In this document: positions 9,163 through 17,044 of the stretch, piece by piece
Layout of the letters: the number at the start of each line of letters is the position of its first letter
Position numbering within the stretch: position 1 is the stretch's first letter
Assembly: GCA_030537195.1 (NCBI GenBank)
Contig: JAUNOK010000004.1
Coordinates: 1 to 64,000, forward strand
Source: Eubacteriales bacterium
GTDB taxonomy: Bacteria; Bacillota; Clostridia; Lachnospirales; Lachnospiraceae
Length of the DNA stretch: 64,000 nt
Direction: 5' to 3'
Notes under the pieces: generated by a model
What the model was told of the DNA's origin: nothing
The model's input: the letters and a program-made list of their open reading frames with translations, nothing else
Database searches by the model: none
Made by a program: the position numbers and the translations under genes

Positions 9163-10066
9163 GTGTCTTATCCCCCTTCACATCGAATGTATAACCGAGT
9201 GCCTCCATCTCGTAAGTAAATACCTCCTCGAGCGTAAGTGGGAGGACATCGAATACAACCGGATTCATGGAATTGATAATGTCCATAGTCTGTTCCCTGT
9301 CGCCATTAACTATCATGTTGGCAACTGAACCCTCCTGACGGTATCTTGTAATCTTAATGCCCTCGAACTTACTCTCGTCGAACTCATCCCTGAAAGCTAC
9401 CTGTACCTTGAACTGACTCGTCTTTAGTTCAAATACACCGCTGTCAAGCACCAGTCCGCCCTTATGAAGGAGTGACAAATGATCACATAAGTCTTCTAAC
9501 TCTCTTAACGAATGTGATGTAACTATCACAGTAGCATTATTCTCTGCAACATCACCACATATTAACCTCTTGACAAGATTACGCATAACCGGGTCAAGTC
9601 CGTCAAATGTCTCATCAAAGAACATGTACTTGGCTTTAGTCGACAGTGCAAGTATTATAGCTGCCTGCCTCTTCATACCCTTTGAAAAGCTTGATATGCT
9701 CTTATCCGGGTCAAGCCCGAATGTTTTCGTAAGCTCTGTGAATCTTTCCATATCAAAATTATCATATATTGAACGGTAGAACTTAGCCATGCTCTTCATG
9801 TTCGCACCTGCAAGAAAGAATAACTCATCTGCAACGAACACCAGCTTATTCTTCATGTATGTATTCTCATATACATTAATTCCATCAATTATTGCTTCTC
9901 CCTTATCTGCCTTATATATTCCAGACAGAACTCTAAGCAGCGTAGACTTTCCTGCACCGTTGGAACCAACCATACCATATATACAGCCCTCCGCTATATT
10001 ACATGTAACATTGTCAAGTGCTGTAAAGTCATCAAATGATTTAGTAACACCTTTCACCTCTATCAT
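9155..10066 (-). CDS. ABC transporter ATP-binding protein
   Basis: A 303-residue ATPase with Walker A GSNGAGKST (about residue 34), signature SFSKGMKRQ, Walker B YMFFDETFDGLD and switch His in VTSHS. The last 80 residues form an accessory domain typical of ABC-2 exporters of the YtrB/EcsA type. The ATG overlaps the GntR stop by 4 bp, so the two are coupled. It partners the large permease downstream. Confidence 0.93.
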   Translation of the reverse strand: MIEVKGVTKSFDDFTALDNVTCNIAEGCIYGMVGSNGAGKSTLLRVLSGIYKADKGEAIIDGINVYENTYMKNKLVFVADELFFLAGANMKSMAKFYRSIYDNFDMERFTELTKTFGLDPDKSISSFSKGMKRQAAIILALSTKAKYMFFDETFDGLDPVMRNLVKRLICGDVAENNATVIVTSHSLRELEDLCDHLSLLHKGGLVLDSGVFELKTSQFKVQVAFRDEFDESKFEGIKITRYRQEGSVANMIVNGDREQTMDIINSMNPVVFDVLPLTLEEVFTYEMEALGYTFDVKGDKTHE

Positions 10067-10431
10067 ATTTTCTTATATACCTCCTCAATCATATCTGTTA
10101 TCTCGCTCTTACTCACCCCTGCGTATGCAAGCTTTCTTACAATCTCTTCAAGTTCTGAAAGCTTCTCCTTAGACTGATTTCCCACAATCTTTACCGCTTC
10201 TGCCGATATAAAAGAACCCTTTCCCGGTACACTCACGACAATTCCTTTTCTGTCTAGCTCCGTGTATGCTTTCTGTATCGTATTCGGATTGGTGGACAGC
10301 TCCATCGATAATGACCTTACCGACGGCATCTTATCCCCTTCCTTCATAATTCCTTTAAGCACCTGGTCTTCAACCTGCTTAATGAGCTGTTCATAGACTG
10401 GCACTCGCGACATGACATCTATTGTGAACAT
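10063..10431 (-). CDS. GntR-family transcriptional regulator (YtrA subfamily)
   Basis: A 122-residue regulator. The N-terminal winged helix is of GntR type (PVYEQLIKQVEDQVLKG, then PSVRSLSMELSTNPNTIQKAYTELDRKG) and is followed by only about 50 residues of helical dimerisation region, as in YtrA proteins that have no large effector domain. It is the first gene of the ABC operon, with a perfect 10-bp inverted repeat right after its promoter, so it most likely represses itself and the transporter. Confidence 0.93.
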   Translation of the reverse strand: MFTIDVMSRVPVYEQLIKQVEDQVLKGIMKEGDKMPSVRSLSMELSTNPNTIQKAYTELDRKGIVVSVPGKGSFISAEAVKIVGNQSKEKLSELEEIVRKLAYAGVSKSEITDMIEEVYKKI

Positions 10432-10481
10432 GTTCCATTCCTTTCTGTGTATTATGTAAACTGGTTACAAGCTTGTGTAAT

Positions 10482-10508
10482 AACTGTACTATAATAACTA
10501 GTACAGTT
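10482..10508 (-). promoter_or_regulatory. Operator for YtrA-type regulator
   Basis: A perfect inverted repeat AACTGTACTA - 7 bp - TAGTACAGTT, starting 3 bp after the -10 box and so covering the expected transcription start. Position and symmetry fit an autorepressor site for the GntR gene. Confidence 0.8.
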
Positions 10509-10510
10509 GT

Positions 10511-10539
10511 AGCATACTATTATAATTAAATATTGTCAA
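10511..10539 (-). promoter_or_regulatory. Sigma-A type promoter of the GntR-ABC operon
   Basis: On the minus strand TTGACA (10539-10534) is followed after 17 bp by TATGCT (10516-10511), immediately upstream of the inverted-repeat operator. Confidence 0.75.
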
Positions 10540-10580
10540 CTGTTATTTTTGATATTCATATAATATATTTCTATAACCTA

Positions 10581-11102
10581 TCATGGCTTTGCAAATATAC
10601 CGAGTGCAGGCGCACCATATGAGCACGAAACAAATGCTGCTGCCATCACGAAGTCAATAATAGCCATTATCCATGTTCCAAGCACAAAGTTTTCATGCCC
10701 TGATTTCTTTAATACATGATACTCTACAGCAAAGCCAATAAGCACCGCCACAAAAAAGCATGCAATATCAAGCCACATTTTAGAAAAGCCCAGCACGCCC
10801 ATATATGTGTAGTACAGGAACGGAATTGCCCATGTTGCAACATTGGCACCAAGAAGAATTGCGAATCCGCTCGCTTCAAATCTGTCCTTTAACACATACC
10901 ATGTGTATATTCCATACAGATTCATTGGCAGAAACGCCAGCTTCATATGTTCCCATGTTGATTCATTAGTTGGAAAGAACAGCCCGACAAATGTGTTCTT
11001 TCCCGTCCAGTCATACACAAAATGAAACAGGGATCCTGACACCCATACTGCCAGAATCCCTATTATCATGGTTATATTAAGTTTCTTATTACGTTTATTC
11101 AT
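10581..11102 (-). CDS. Conserved membrane protein (DUF6512-like)
   Basis: A 173-residue integral membrane protein with about five hydrophobic helices. It contains FHFVYDWTGKN and FFPTNESTWEHMKLAFLP, a pattern I associate with an uncharacterised clostridial membrane family (DUF6512). No enzymatic motif is visible. It is transcribed toward the GntR operon promoter and seems to be a single-gene unit. Function unknown. Confidence 0.75.
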   Translation of the reverse strand: MNKRNKKLNITMIIGILAVWVSGSLFHFVYDWTGKNTFVGLFFPTNESTWEHMKLAFLPMNLYGIYTWYVLKDRFEASGFAILLGANVATWAIPFLYYTYMGVLGFSKMWLDIACFFVAVLIGFAVEYHVLKKSGHENFVLGTWIMAIIDFVMAAAFVSCSYGAPALGIFAKP

Positions 11103-11155
11103 CGCACACCTCCACCATTATAAGATAGTAGAAGTATATGCGGTTATCAGCTGTG

Positions 11156-12301
11156 CTATTCCACTTCAACCGTCATAGTTACATCTGAAACCTCAATATA
11201 TGTCCTGCCATCACTGACATTAATCTCTGTTCCGTCCGCATAAGTGTACACTGTCTTGGAATAACGGTCTGCTTTGCTCCACTTAATCGGAACAGCATAA
11301 CCATTAGTTATGTAATAGCCTTCTCCACTGCCGACAGTATGAAGATTCCAGCAGTAATTATCGTCCATCATACTGTGTGTAATCCTCTGCACAATAATAT
11401 TCTTAGTATTGAACTGCTCGCCTGTTTCGTGGTCAAGACTTGGCTCTCCACTTGCGAATCTTAAGTAATTGCCTGATTCTGCATCATATGTAAATGTTGT
11501 GTACTGATAACTGCTGTAAGGCACATACACAGATGTTGCACTGATTGCATCCTCTCTTTGGGAAAGGTCAACATCTGATACATCATAATTAAGCAGTACT
11601 GTATCTGATGCACTGTCAGCCTCAGCATTAAAGCCTTTATCCTGTACTGCACTCTTTAACCTGTAAAGTGATGTATAAGCTGTATGCTCTGTTGCCAGCC
11701 CTTCAGGATTACGTCTCCAGTAATATGCACTGTTATAGAATCCGTTAATCCAGTTAATACCTGTCTTGGCTTCGTCGTTCTCAGCATAAGTGCTTCCGCC
11801 AAAATGTACGAATATCGCATCTGACTCGAAACAGAAATCAAGAAAATTATGTCTTGCACTTCTTATTGTTCCAATAACTGTATCGTTCTGGCTCACCTCA
11901 CCTGAACCAACGATTTCCTGTGGTGCTTCATCCGTAACATCTTCATCCTCTACCTTGAACAATGCAAGAAGTCTGCATGTATAACTCTCTGTTGGAAGTT
12001 CATATATAAGATACGCCTTATTAAGCCCCGTCTGCACCTGTACAGCTACCGGTGTATTATTGACTGATACTGCGAATGGTCTTGTCTTCGAATTAATGTC
12101 AATTATGTCGACTTTATTATCTACATATACAGTTGGCTCTTCTACCTGTGAAGCGCCCTCTATAGCACCCGCCGGTATAGTCTCACCTGTAGGATTACCT
12201 GTCTTTACCCTGCGTGTCGTAACAACACAGGCAACAGCCACTGCAACTGCTGCCACGCCAAGAACCACAGATATAATTATGCGTTTTCTATTATTAGTCA
12301 T
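11156..12301 (-). CDS. Exported DUF3048 (YerB-like) protein
   Basis: A 381-residue secreted or membrane-tethered protein. The ATG at 12301 follows GGGGGA at good spacing; a longer frame to 12379 has no ribosome site. The N-terminus is a basic stretch plus hydrophobic segment ending AVAVAC, possibly a weak lipobox. The mature part carries family features including RPFAVSVNNTP, IGTIRSARHNFLD and IFVHFGGS, and the C-terminal DGRTYIEV. YerB-like proteins have no settled function. It stands alone next to tRNA-Leu. Confidence 0.85.
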   Translation of the reverse strand: MTNNRKRIIISVVLGVAAVAVAVACVVTTRRVKTGNPTGETIPAGAIEGASQVEEPTVYVDNKVDIIDINSKTRPFAVSVNNTPVAVQVQTGLNKAYLIYELPTESYTCRLLALFKVEDEDVTDEAPQEIVGSGEVSQNDTVIGTIRSARHNFLDFCFESDAIFVHFGGSTYAENDEAKTGINWINGFYNSAYYWRRNPEGLATEHTAYTSLYRLKSAVQDKGFNAEADSASDTVLLNYDVSDVDLSQREDAISATSVYVPYSSYQYTTFTYDAESGNYLRFASGEPSLDHETGEQFNTKNIIVQRITHSMMDDNYCWNLHTVGSGEGYYITNGYAVPIKWSKADRYSKTVYTYADGTEINVSDGRTYIEVSDVTMTVEVE

Positions 12302-12365
12302 TGATTGTCCCCCATCGTCATAATCTTCTTTAATTGTACGACTTGTACCTGTATATAGCAAGAAA

Positions 12366-12403
12366 AAAGAGCTATACATAACATAGGTTATGTACAGCTC
12401 TTT
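12366..12403 (-). terminator. Intrinsic terminator after tRNA-Leu
   Basis: Arms of 17 bases (AAAGAGCTATACATAAC / GTTATGTACAGCTCTTT, one mismatch) with a 4-base loop, followed on the minus strand by a T-run. It begins 7 bp after the tRNA 3' end. Confidence 0.88.
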
Positions 12404-12410
12404 ATTAATA

Positions 12411-12497
12411 TGCCGGCAACGGGAATCGAACCCGTATGGGAGTATAAGTCCCGCAGGATTTTAAGTCCTGTGCGTCTGCCAGTTCCGCCACACCGGC
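12411..12497 (-). tRNA. tRNA-Leu (anticodon UAA)
   Basis: An 87-base class II tRNA on the minus strand. The acceptor stem is GCCGGTG/TGCCGGC with discriminator A. The anticodon loop CTTAAAA sits between CAGGA and TCCTG, giving UAA. There is a long variable arm (GCGGGACTTATACTCCC) and a T arm with GGTTCGATTCC. CCA is not encoded. Confidence 0.96.
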
Positions 12498-12731
12498 GTA
12501 AAGTGCCTGCAAAGCAGGCGTATTGTTAATACATATGGTATCCTCTGGCGCAGCCTAAGTGTCTCAAATGCGGTAACAGTTATGTAATACATCATGACGC
12601 TTTACTACCTGCAGATTCAACATATGCAGTGAATGAAGTTTAGCACATTGTTATGTTTATAGCAAGCATATTTTGTCAGTTTCACCGTTTTGTCACATAA
12701 TTTTCATAAACTGCCTGCTCTAACTGTGCAT
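12498..12731. other. Intergenic leader region upstream of tRNA-Leu
   Basis: No ORF. It holds a short perfect stem (GCCTGC AAA GCAGGC, 12505-12519) just 5' of the tRNA. A possible minus-strand promoter reads TTGCTA-17-TAAACT (12665-12637), but it is weak and lies about 140 bp from the tRNA. Confidence 0.4.
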
Positions 12732-12754
12732 AAGTACTATAAAAGCTAGTACTT
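12732..12754 (-). terminator. Hairpin at end of Dlt-like operon
   Basis: Perfect 8-bp arms AAGTACTA/TAGTACTT about 10 bp after the stop of the SGNH-like gene. No good T-run follows on the minus strand, so it is a weak terminator candidate. Confidence 0.45.
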
Positions 12755-12764
12755 TTGCCACATT

Positions 12765-13838
12765 TTAAGAATTGCTTCTTATCTTAATTGCCTCTATGCA
12801 CTCATCATAATCTTTGTAGAAATAATCCTTACAATCATCTTTCTTCAGTATCTCTGTGAGAATCTCTGAAAACTGTTCCGCAAGTTCTCCATTCATATGA
12901 CCTTCCCAATCCGAGAAATCATCGTCACTTACATTAAGAATCTCATTCTTAATAAGATTACCATCAATGTATCTTACATTATTCTCATCACATATCTGCT
13001 TGAAATATGTATTAGCCTCATTAGCTGCTCCCGCAGCAACGGATGATGGTGGAATAGGAGTCGTAACACATATAAGTTCGATATCATTATCTTTACAATA
13101 GCTGACTATTTTCTCAAAATACTTCTGTACTTTAGGGTTAAGGTCATCATATGTCCATGGTGAGGGATTTAACTTTCCCTTTTTATTAGTCACCTTAGTA
13201 CGGTAAAAGAAGCCTAAGCCCTGATATGGTCCTTCAGTATCCAGCCCTGCAACTCCTTCAATCTGGTAATTCTTATAGGCATCTGTCTTCTTGATTGCAA
13301 CATATTTCTTTAATATTGCCCACTTCTTTGCGAATGCATATTTCCTAAAATATATCGTTCTGAAATCCTTGGTCATAAGTTCATTTGCAATATATTCAAG
13401 CTTTACTTTTGAAAAAGGAAGCTGTCCATATACTATCAAATCTCCAAAATCCGCATCAAGGCTCTGATTCTTATCCCAGTACTGATAGTCAAGTTCAAGA
13501 ATTATCTTCTTGACATCATTATTACGACAGACTTCCCTGACCATATAATAATTATCAATCACTGTTGCTCCCTGAATACACATATTAATTGGATTACTGG
13601 CATATCCCATCTCAAGGAAATAATGTGGATCTATAGATGCTCTTCCGTGTGAAGCACCTACCACAACGCAGTCATAATCCTCACCTGTTTCAGAATTATC
13701 AGCTGTATGAATAATATATCTTGCATATCCCGGCTGCACCAGCACATAATTAAACGCTTCGACAAGTATTGCTATTATTGCCAGGAATATTACCACCCTC
13801 AGATATTTCAGTATTTCTTTAAACGCTTTATTCTTCAT
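12765..13838 (-). CDS. Membrane-anchored SGNH-like protein (DltD/AlgX-like MBOAT partner)
   Basis: The last gene of the Dlt-like operon, 357 residues. The ATG at 13838 has GAGGTG and AGGAT upstream; a GTG 12 bp further up is less likely. An N-terminal membrane helix is followed by a domain that would lie outside the cell. VVGASHGRASID carries the nucleophile-type Ser, and DWEGHMNGELAEQ near the C-terminus carries the Asp-x-x-His pair, the layout of SGNH hydrolases and DltD. LELDYQYWD is shared with the protein at 52772-53890 (DIDYQYW), so the two are paralogues. The likely role is the final transfer of the acyl group to a surface polymer, with the MBOAT protein. Confidence 0.78.
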   Translation of the reverse strand: MKNKAFKEILKYLRVVIFLAIIAILVEAFNYVLVQPGYARYIIHTADNSETGEDYDCVVVGASHGRASIDPHYFLEMGYASNPINMCIQGATVIDNYYMVREVCRNNDVKKIILELDYQYWDKNQSLDADFGDLIVYGQLPFSKVKLEYIANELMTKDFRTIYFRKYAFAKKWAILKKYVAIKKTDAYKNYQIEGVAGLDTEGPYQGLGFFYRTKVTNKKGKLNPSPWTYDDLNPKVQKYFEKIVSYCKDNDIELICVTTPIPPSSVAAGAANEANTYFKQICDENNVRYIDGNLIKNEILNVSDDDFSDWEGHMNGELAEQFSEILTEILKKDDCKDYFYKDYDECIEAIKIRSNS

Positions 13839-13856
13839 GGTATCCTGCACCTCTGC

Positions 13857-15446
13857 TTAGAACTGGGCGTACATAAATCCACCCGATGTACTTGATATAT
13901 AACCAACCGTTGCAACAGACATTACGAGCAATATGTATACAGCCCATCTGATAATGAGCGGCTTCTTATCCAGAGAAGCTCTTATTGCAATGCCTTTTTC
14001 TTTAAGTATACTTATAATCAGCCAGACAACACAGCCTGCAAGCACAATTATAAGATCAACTTCGCTTCCAAACATCTTAATAACTGCGTCCATACTGAAT
14101 GCTGCATGTTTAAATGTATTTCCCATAAGTCTGAATGCATCTGTAAGAGTAGCTGCATCGTCAAAATACCAGCTGATATTAACAAGTATAAATGTTCTTA
14201 CTATCTGCCATGCTCTATACCAGCGGGCATTCTTGTTAATGTGAGTTATCTTAAACATTTTCTCATATACAGGTGCCATAATACTGCTGAAACTCATGAT
14301 TATACCATTGTACATACCGTATACAATGTATTTCCATGCTGCTCCGTGCCATACACCCACTATGAAGAATATAAGTAAGTCAGCCAGACATATTGGTAAT
14401 GCCTTCGCCATATACTTACCAAATCTTGTCTTGCTGTGTTTCTTGAAAAACTTACCCAGCTTGTTCATCGCTTTGCTTAAGCTGAACGGATAAAATACAT
14501 AATCCTTCATCCATGTTCCAAGTGTTATGTGCCATCTGCGCCAGAACTCGCCAATGGAATGTGAGAAAAATGGCTGCCTGAAATTATCATCAAGCTGGAT
14601 TCCGAACATCTCAGAGGCACCCATTACCATATCTATTCCACCAGCAAAATCTCCGTAGAGCTGTGCACAGTACCCAAGAACTCCTATAATTACATATATT
14701 CCATGATACTGTCCCGGATTATTGAACACAAGATTAGCAACAACACCTGCACGGTCAGCTATGATGAACTTCTTGAAAAGTCCCCATGCCATACGCTGTA
14801 ATCCATGCTGGATAACAACAAGGTCATACTTGTGTTCTTCAAAAAACTGTGGTGCAAGTCTGTCATATCTTCCAATAGGACCCTGTGTTATCTGTGGAAA
14901 ATATGATACAAAAAGTGCATACTTAAATATATTACTGCACGCCTTGACCTTACCTCTGTACACATCAATAACATATGATATTGACTGGAACGAATAGAAA
15001 GATATTCCCAGGGGCAGAAGCAATTTGAGCGCTGATATCCTGCCATTACCGCCAAATGCTTTAATTATGCTGTTAATATTCTCAATTGCAAAATTATAAT
15101 ATTTAATTACTGCAAGTATTCCGAACACAAGCAAAAGTGCAGCAAGGACAATTTTCTTTTTAAATGCTTTATTCTTCTCTTTAAATGCTTTCTTATCTTC
15201 TCTTGACAGGTCTTCCTGCTTAAGATTGTTATCAAGCTTTTCTTCCGAATATTGCAGAAGTCTTCCAGCACTGTAAGTAACACAAGTTGTTAATATCATA
15301 AAAATTATCGTCTTATACCCCGAACATAAATAGTAGGCATAGCTTAATATCAAAAGCCATGCCCACTGTGCCTTCTTCGGTATAAGATAATATACAATTA
15401 CTCCCACTAATAAGAATACCAGAAATCCGGTAGAAACTAGTGACAT
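13857..15446 (-). CDS. MBOAT family O-acyltransferase (DltB/AlgI-like)
   Basis: A 529-residue multi-spanning membrane acyltransferase. It shows QGPIGRYDRL, WRRWHITLGTWMKDYVFYP and GVWHGAAWKYIVYG, the last with the invariant MBOAT His. In Dlt systems the MBOAT protein moves an acyl group from the carrier protein across the membrane. Here the gene follows the carrier-protein gene by 23 bp and precedes the SGNH-like gene by 18 bp. A second MBOAT of equal length lies at 51181-52770. Confidence 0.93.
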   Translation of the reverse strand: MSLVSTGFLVFLLVGVIVYYLIPKKAQWAWLLILSYAYYLCSGYKTIIFMILTTCVTYSAGRLLQYSEEKLDNNLKQEDLSREDKKAFKEKNKAFKKKIVLAALLLVFGILAVIKYYNFAIENINSIIKAFGGNGRISALKLLLPLGISFYSFQSISYVIDVYRGKVKACSNIFKYALFVSYFPQITQGPIGRYDRLAPQFFEEHKYDLVVIQHGLQRMAWGLFKKFIIADRAGVVANLVFNNPGQYHGIYVIIGVLGYCAQLYGDFAGGIDMVMGASEMFGIQLDDNFRQPFFSHSIGEFWRRWHITLGTWMKDYVFYPFSLSKAMNKLGKFFKKHSKTRFGKYMAKALPICLADLLIFFIVGVWHGAAWKYIVYGMYNGIIMSFSSIMAPVYEKMFKITHINKNARWYRAWQIVRTFILVNISWYFDDAATLTDAFRLMGNTFKHAAFSMDAVIKMFGSEVDLIIVLAGCVVWLIISILKEKGIAIRASLDKKPLIIRWAVYILLVMSVATVGYISSTSGGFMYAQF

Positions 15447-15469
15447 ATTGTTTTACCCCGCTTTCCAGA

Positions 15470-15694
15470 TTAATCCTGCAGACGCTGAATCATCTCCCAC
15501 ATAGCTTCTGCTGAATTAAAGTTCTCAGGTACTATATCAACTGGTGTAATATCGATGTCAAATGCATCGTTTAACTCACCAACAAGTGATACGATATCGA
15601 ATGAGCTGAATATACCATCATCGATAAGAGTATCACAAATTTCATAATCCACATCACTGTTAATCTCATTCAAAATGTCTAATAACTGATCCAT
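15470..15694 (-). CDS. Acyl/aminoacyl carrier protein (DltC-like)
   Basis: A 74-residue acidic four-helix carrier protein. The expected phosphopantetheine site is the second Ser in DGIFSSFDIVSLV (compare the usual DSFD/DSL). It should accept the activated amino acid from the ligase at 17045-18604 and hand it to the MBOAT protein. The PLP decarboxylase gene lies between ligase and carrier. The gene has its own predicted promoter. Confidence 0.88.
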   Translation of the reverse strand: MDQLLDILNEINSDVDYEICDTLIDDGIFSSFDIVSLVGELNDAFDIDITPVDIVPENFNSAEAMWEMIQRLQD

Positions 15695-15749
15695 AATAAA
15701 CCTCTCAAAATATTAAAATTTATTGATCACACATCTGTGAACAGAAAAC

Positions 15750-15778
15750 ATTCTATCTTCTCATTCACATATAGTCAA
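15750..15778 (-). promoter_or_regulatory. Internal promoter before the carrier-protein gene
   Basis: On the minus strand TTGACT (15778-15773), 17 bp, TAGAAT (15755-15750), about 55 bp before the carrier-protein ATG, inside the 110-bp gap after the decarboxylase. An imperfect palindrome TTACAA-AA-TTGTAA lies just upstream at 15789-15802. Confidence 0.6.
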
Positions 15779-15804
15779 TCATATTTTGTTACAAAATTGT
15801 AAAA

Positions 15805-17043
15805 TTATTGTGTATTACTGCTGTTTATTAAAAATGTCTCAATTGGTTTTCTTATAACCCTGTAACCGTTTCTCTTAGAATACATGACAATCGCTGGCAT
15901 TCTACGGCTCAGGAACAGATATATTCCTTCTGTAACCGAATATGCACCAATATTATAAAATGCTATCATATCGCCAATCTTAGCATCTTTTAATTCAAGA
16001 TTCTTAACAATTACATCTCCCACTGTACATAATGAACCGCATATATTGTATGGCTGTACTCCCTGTGAGTACACTTCCACCTCATGATCTACACCATCAG
16101 CAAATCCTTCTGTGTAATCCATAGGTATGAATTCACATCTTGGCTTCTTCATAGCCATAGCCTGACCATAATAATTGATATGATTAATACCACTGTCGAT
16201 TATTGCATACCTTGTTGTATCATTCATCTTCATATCAGCAATTCTGCTTATAAGGATTCCGCATGTTGCAGCGACATATCTTCCCATCTCAAGAGTGACA
16301 TTGAATTTTTCGGACATTTCTTTAATCATGCCTGCAAATTCTTCTAACTCATCAAAGTTAGTATTCATTGCATCACATTTGTCTGTGACGAAATAATCTA
16401 CTGACAGGCCAGGACCATACTCAATCTCGTTAAGCTTGACGCCATGTTCAGCCTCACATGTATGTGCAACTGCCTGTAACCATACAACCTCAGACTCTAT
16501 CTGGCTTAATTTCTTCTTCTGTGTTCCTGAATAACACTGGATTCCTTCGATAATAATCCCCTTGAGCTCATCTTTTCTGTCAGCAATCTCATATACCTGA
16601 CGTTCATTAATACCAAACTGGTTGCCGCTTGTAACTCTTATGAGAACCTTAACCTTAATTCCGCATTCAACTGCACACGCATTGATAAGTTCAAGCTGGT
16701 TAAGCGATTCTACTGTATAGATTCCGACAGCACCTGTCTTCATTGTGTAGAGAATATCCTTCTTTTCCTTATTAACACCTGAAAGAACAATCTTATCCCT
16801 GCTTATGCCCTCTTTTTCACATATCGCAAACTCACCCGGAGAACATACCTCGAATTTATCAAGTTTCTTGTCAAGTACACTTATAAGAAAAGGATTAGCC
16901 TTCATTGCATAACATACTGTGACGTTACACCCAAGAATCTGCTGAATCTTATCAATTCTTTCGCATAATACATCTGTATCAAATACATATGATGGTGTAC
17001 CGCATTTTAATGCTATCTCTTTTAACTCATTAACCCCTAACAT
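15805..17043 (-). CDS. Fold-III PLP-dependent decarboxylase (LysA/BtrK-like)
   Basis: A 412-residue alanine-racemase-fold decarboxylase. The PLP lysine is Lys48 in CYAMKANP. EYGPGLSVDYF stands for the Gly-rich phosphate loop and EMGRYVAATCG for the usual EPGR. LCTVGDVI has the Cys-x3-Asp pattern near the active site, with a Tyr-containing NIGAYSVTEG motif near the C-terminus. The changed Gly-rich and EPGR motifs argue against a housekeeping diaminopimelate decarboxylase. It starts 1 bp after the adenylating ligase. In butirosin synthesis the related BtrK decarboxylates glutamate bound to a carrier protein, and ligase plus carrier plus decarboxylase are all present here. A carrier-bound decarboxylation is therefore the preferred inference; the substrate is unknown. 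Confidence 0.85.
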   Translation of the reverse strand: MLGVNELKEIALKCGTPSYVFDTDVLCERIDKIQQILGCNVTVCYAMKANPFLISVLDKKLDKFEVCSPGEFAICEKEGISRDKIVLSGVNKEKKDILYTMKTGAVGIYTVESLNQLELINACAVECGIKVKVLIRVTSGNQFGINERQVYEIADRKDELKGIIIEGIQCYSGTQKKKLSQIESEVVWLQAVAHTCEAEHGVKLNEIEYGPGLSVDYFVTDKCDAMNTNFDELEEFAGMIKEMSEKFNVTLEMGRYVAATCGILISRIADMKMNDTTRYAIIDSGINHINYYGQAMAMKKPRCEFIPMDYTEGFADGVDHEVEVYSQGVQPYNICGSLCTVGDVIVKNLELKDAKIGDMIAFYNIGAYSVTEGIYLFLSRRMPAIVMYSKRNGYRVIRKPIETFLINSSNTQ

Positions 17044-17044
17044 C

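Noticed and set aside
15805-17043. Housekeeping diaminopimelate decarboxylase (lysA)
   Set aside because: The Gly-rich and EPGR motifs are altered and the gene is locked between an adenylating ligase and a carrier protein.
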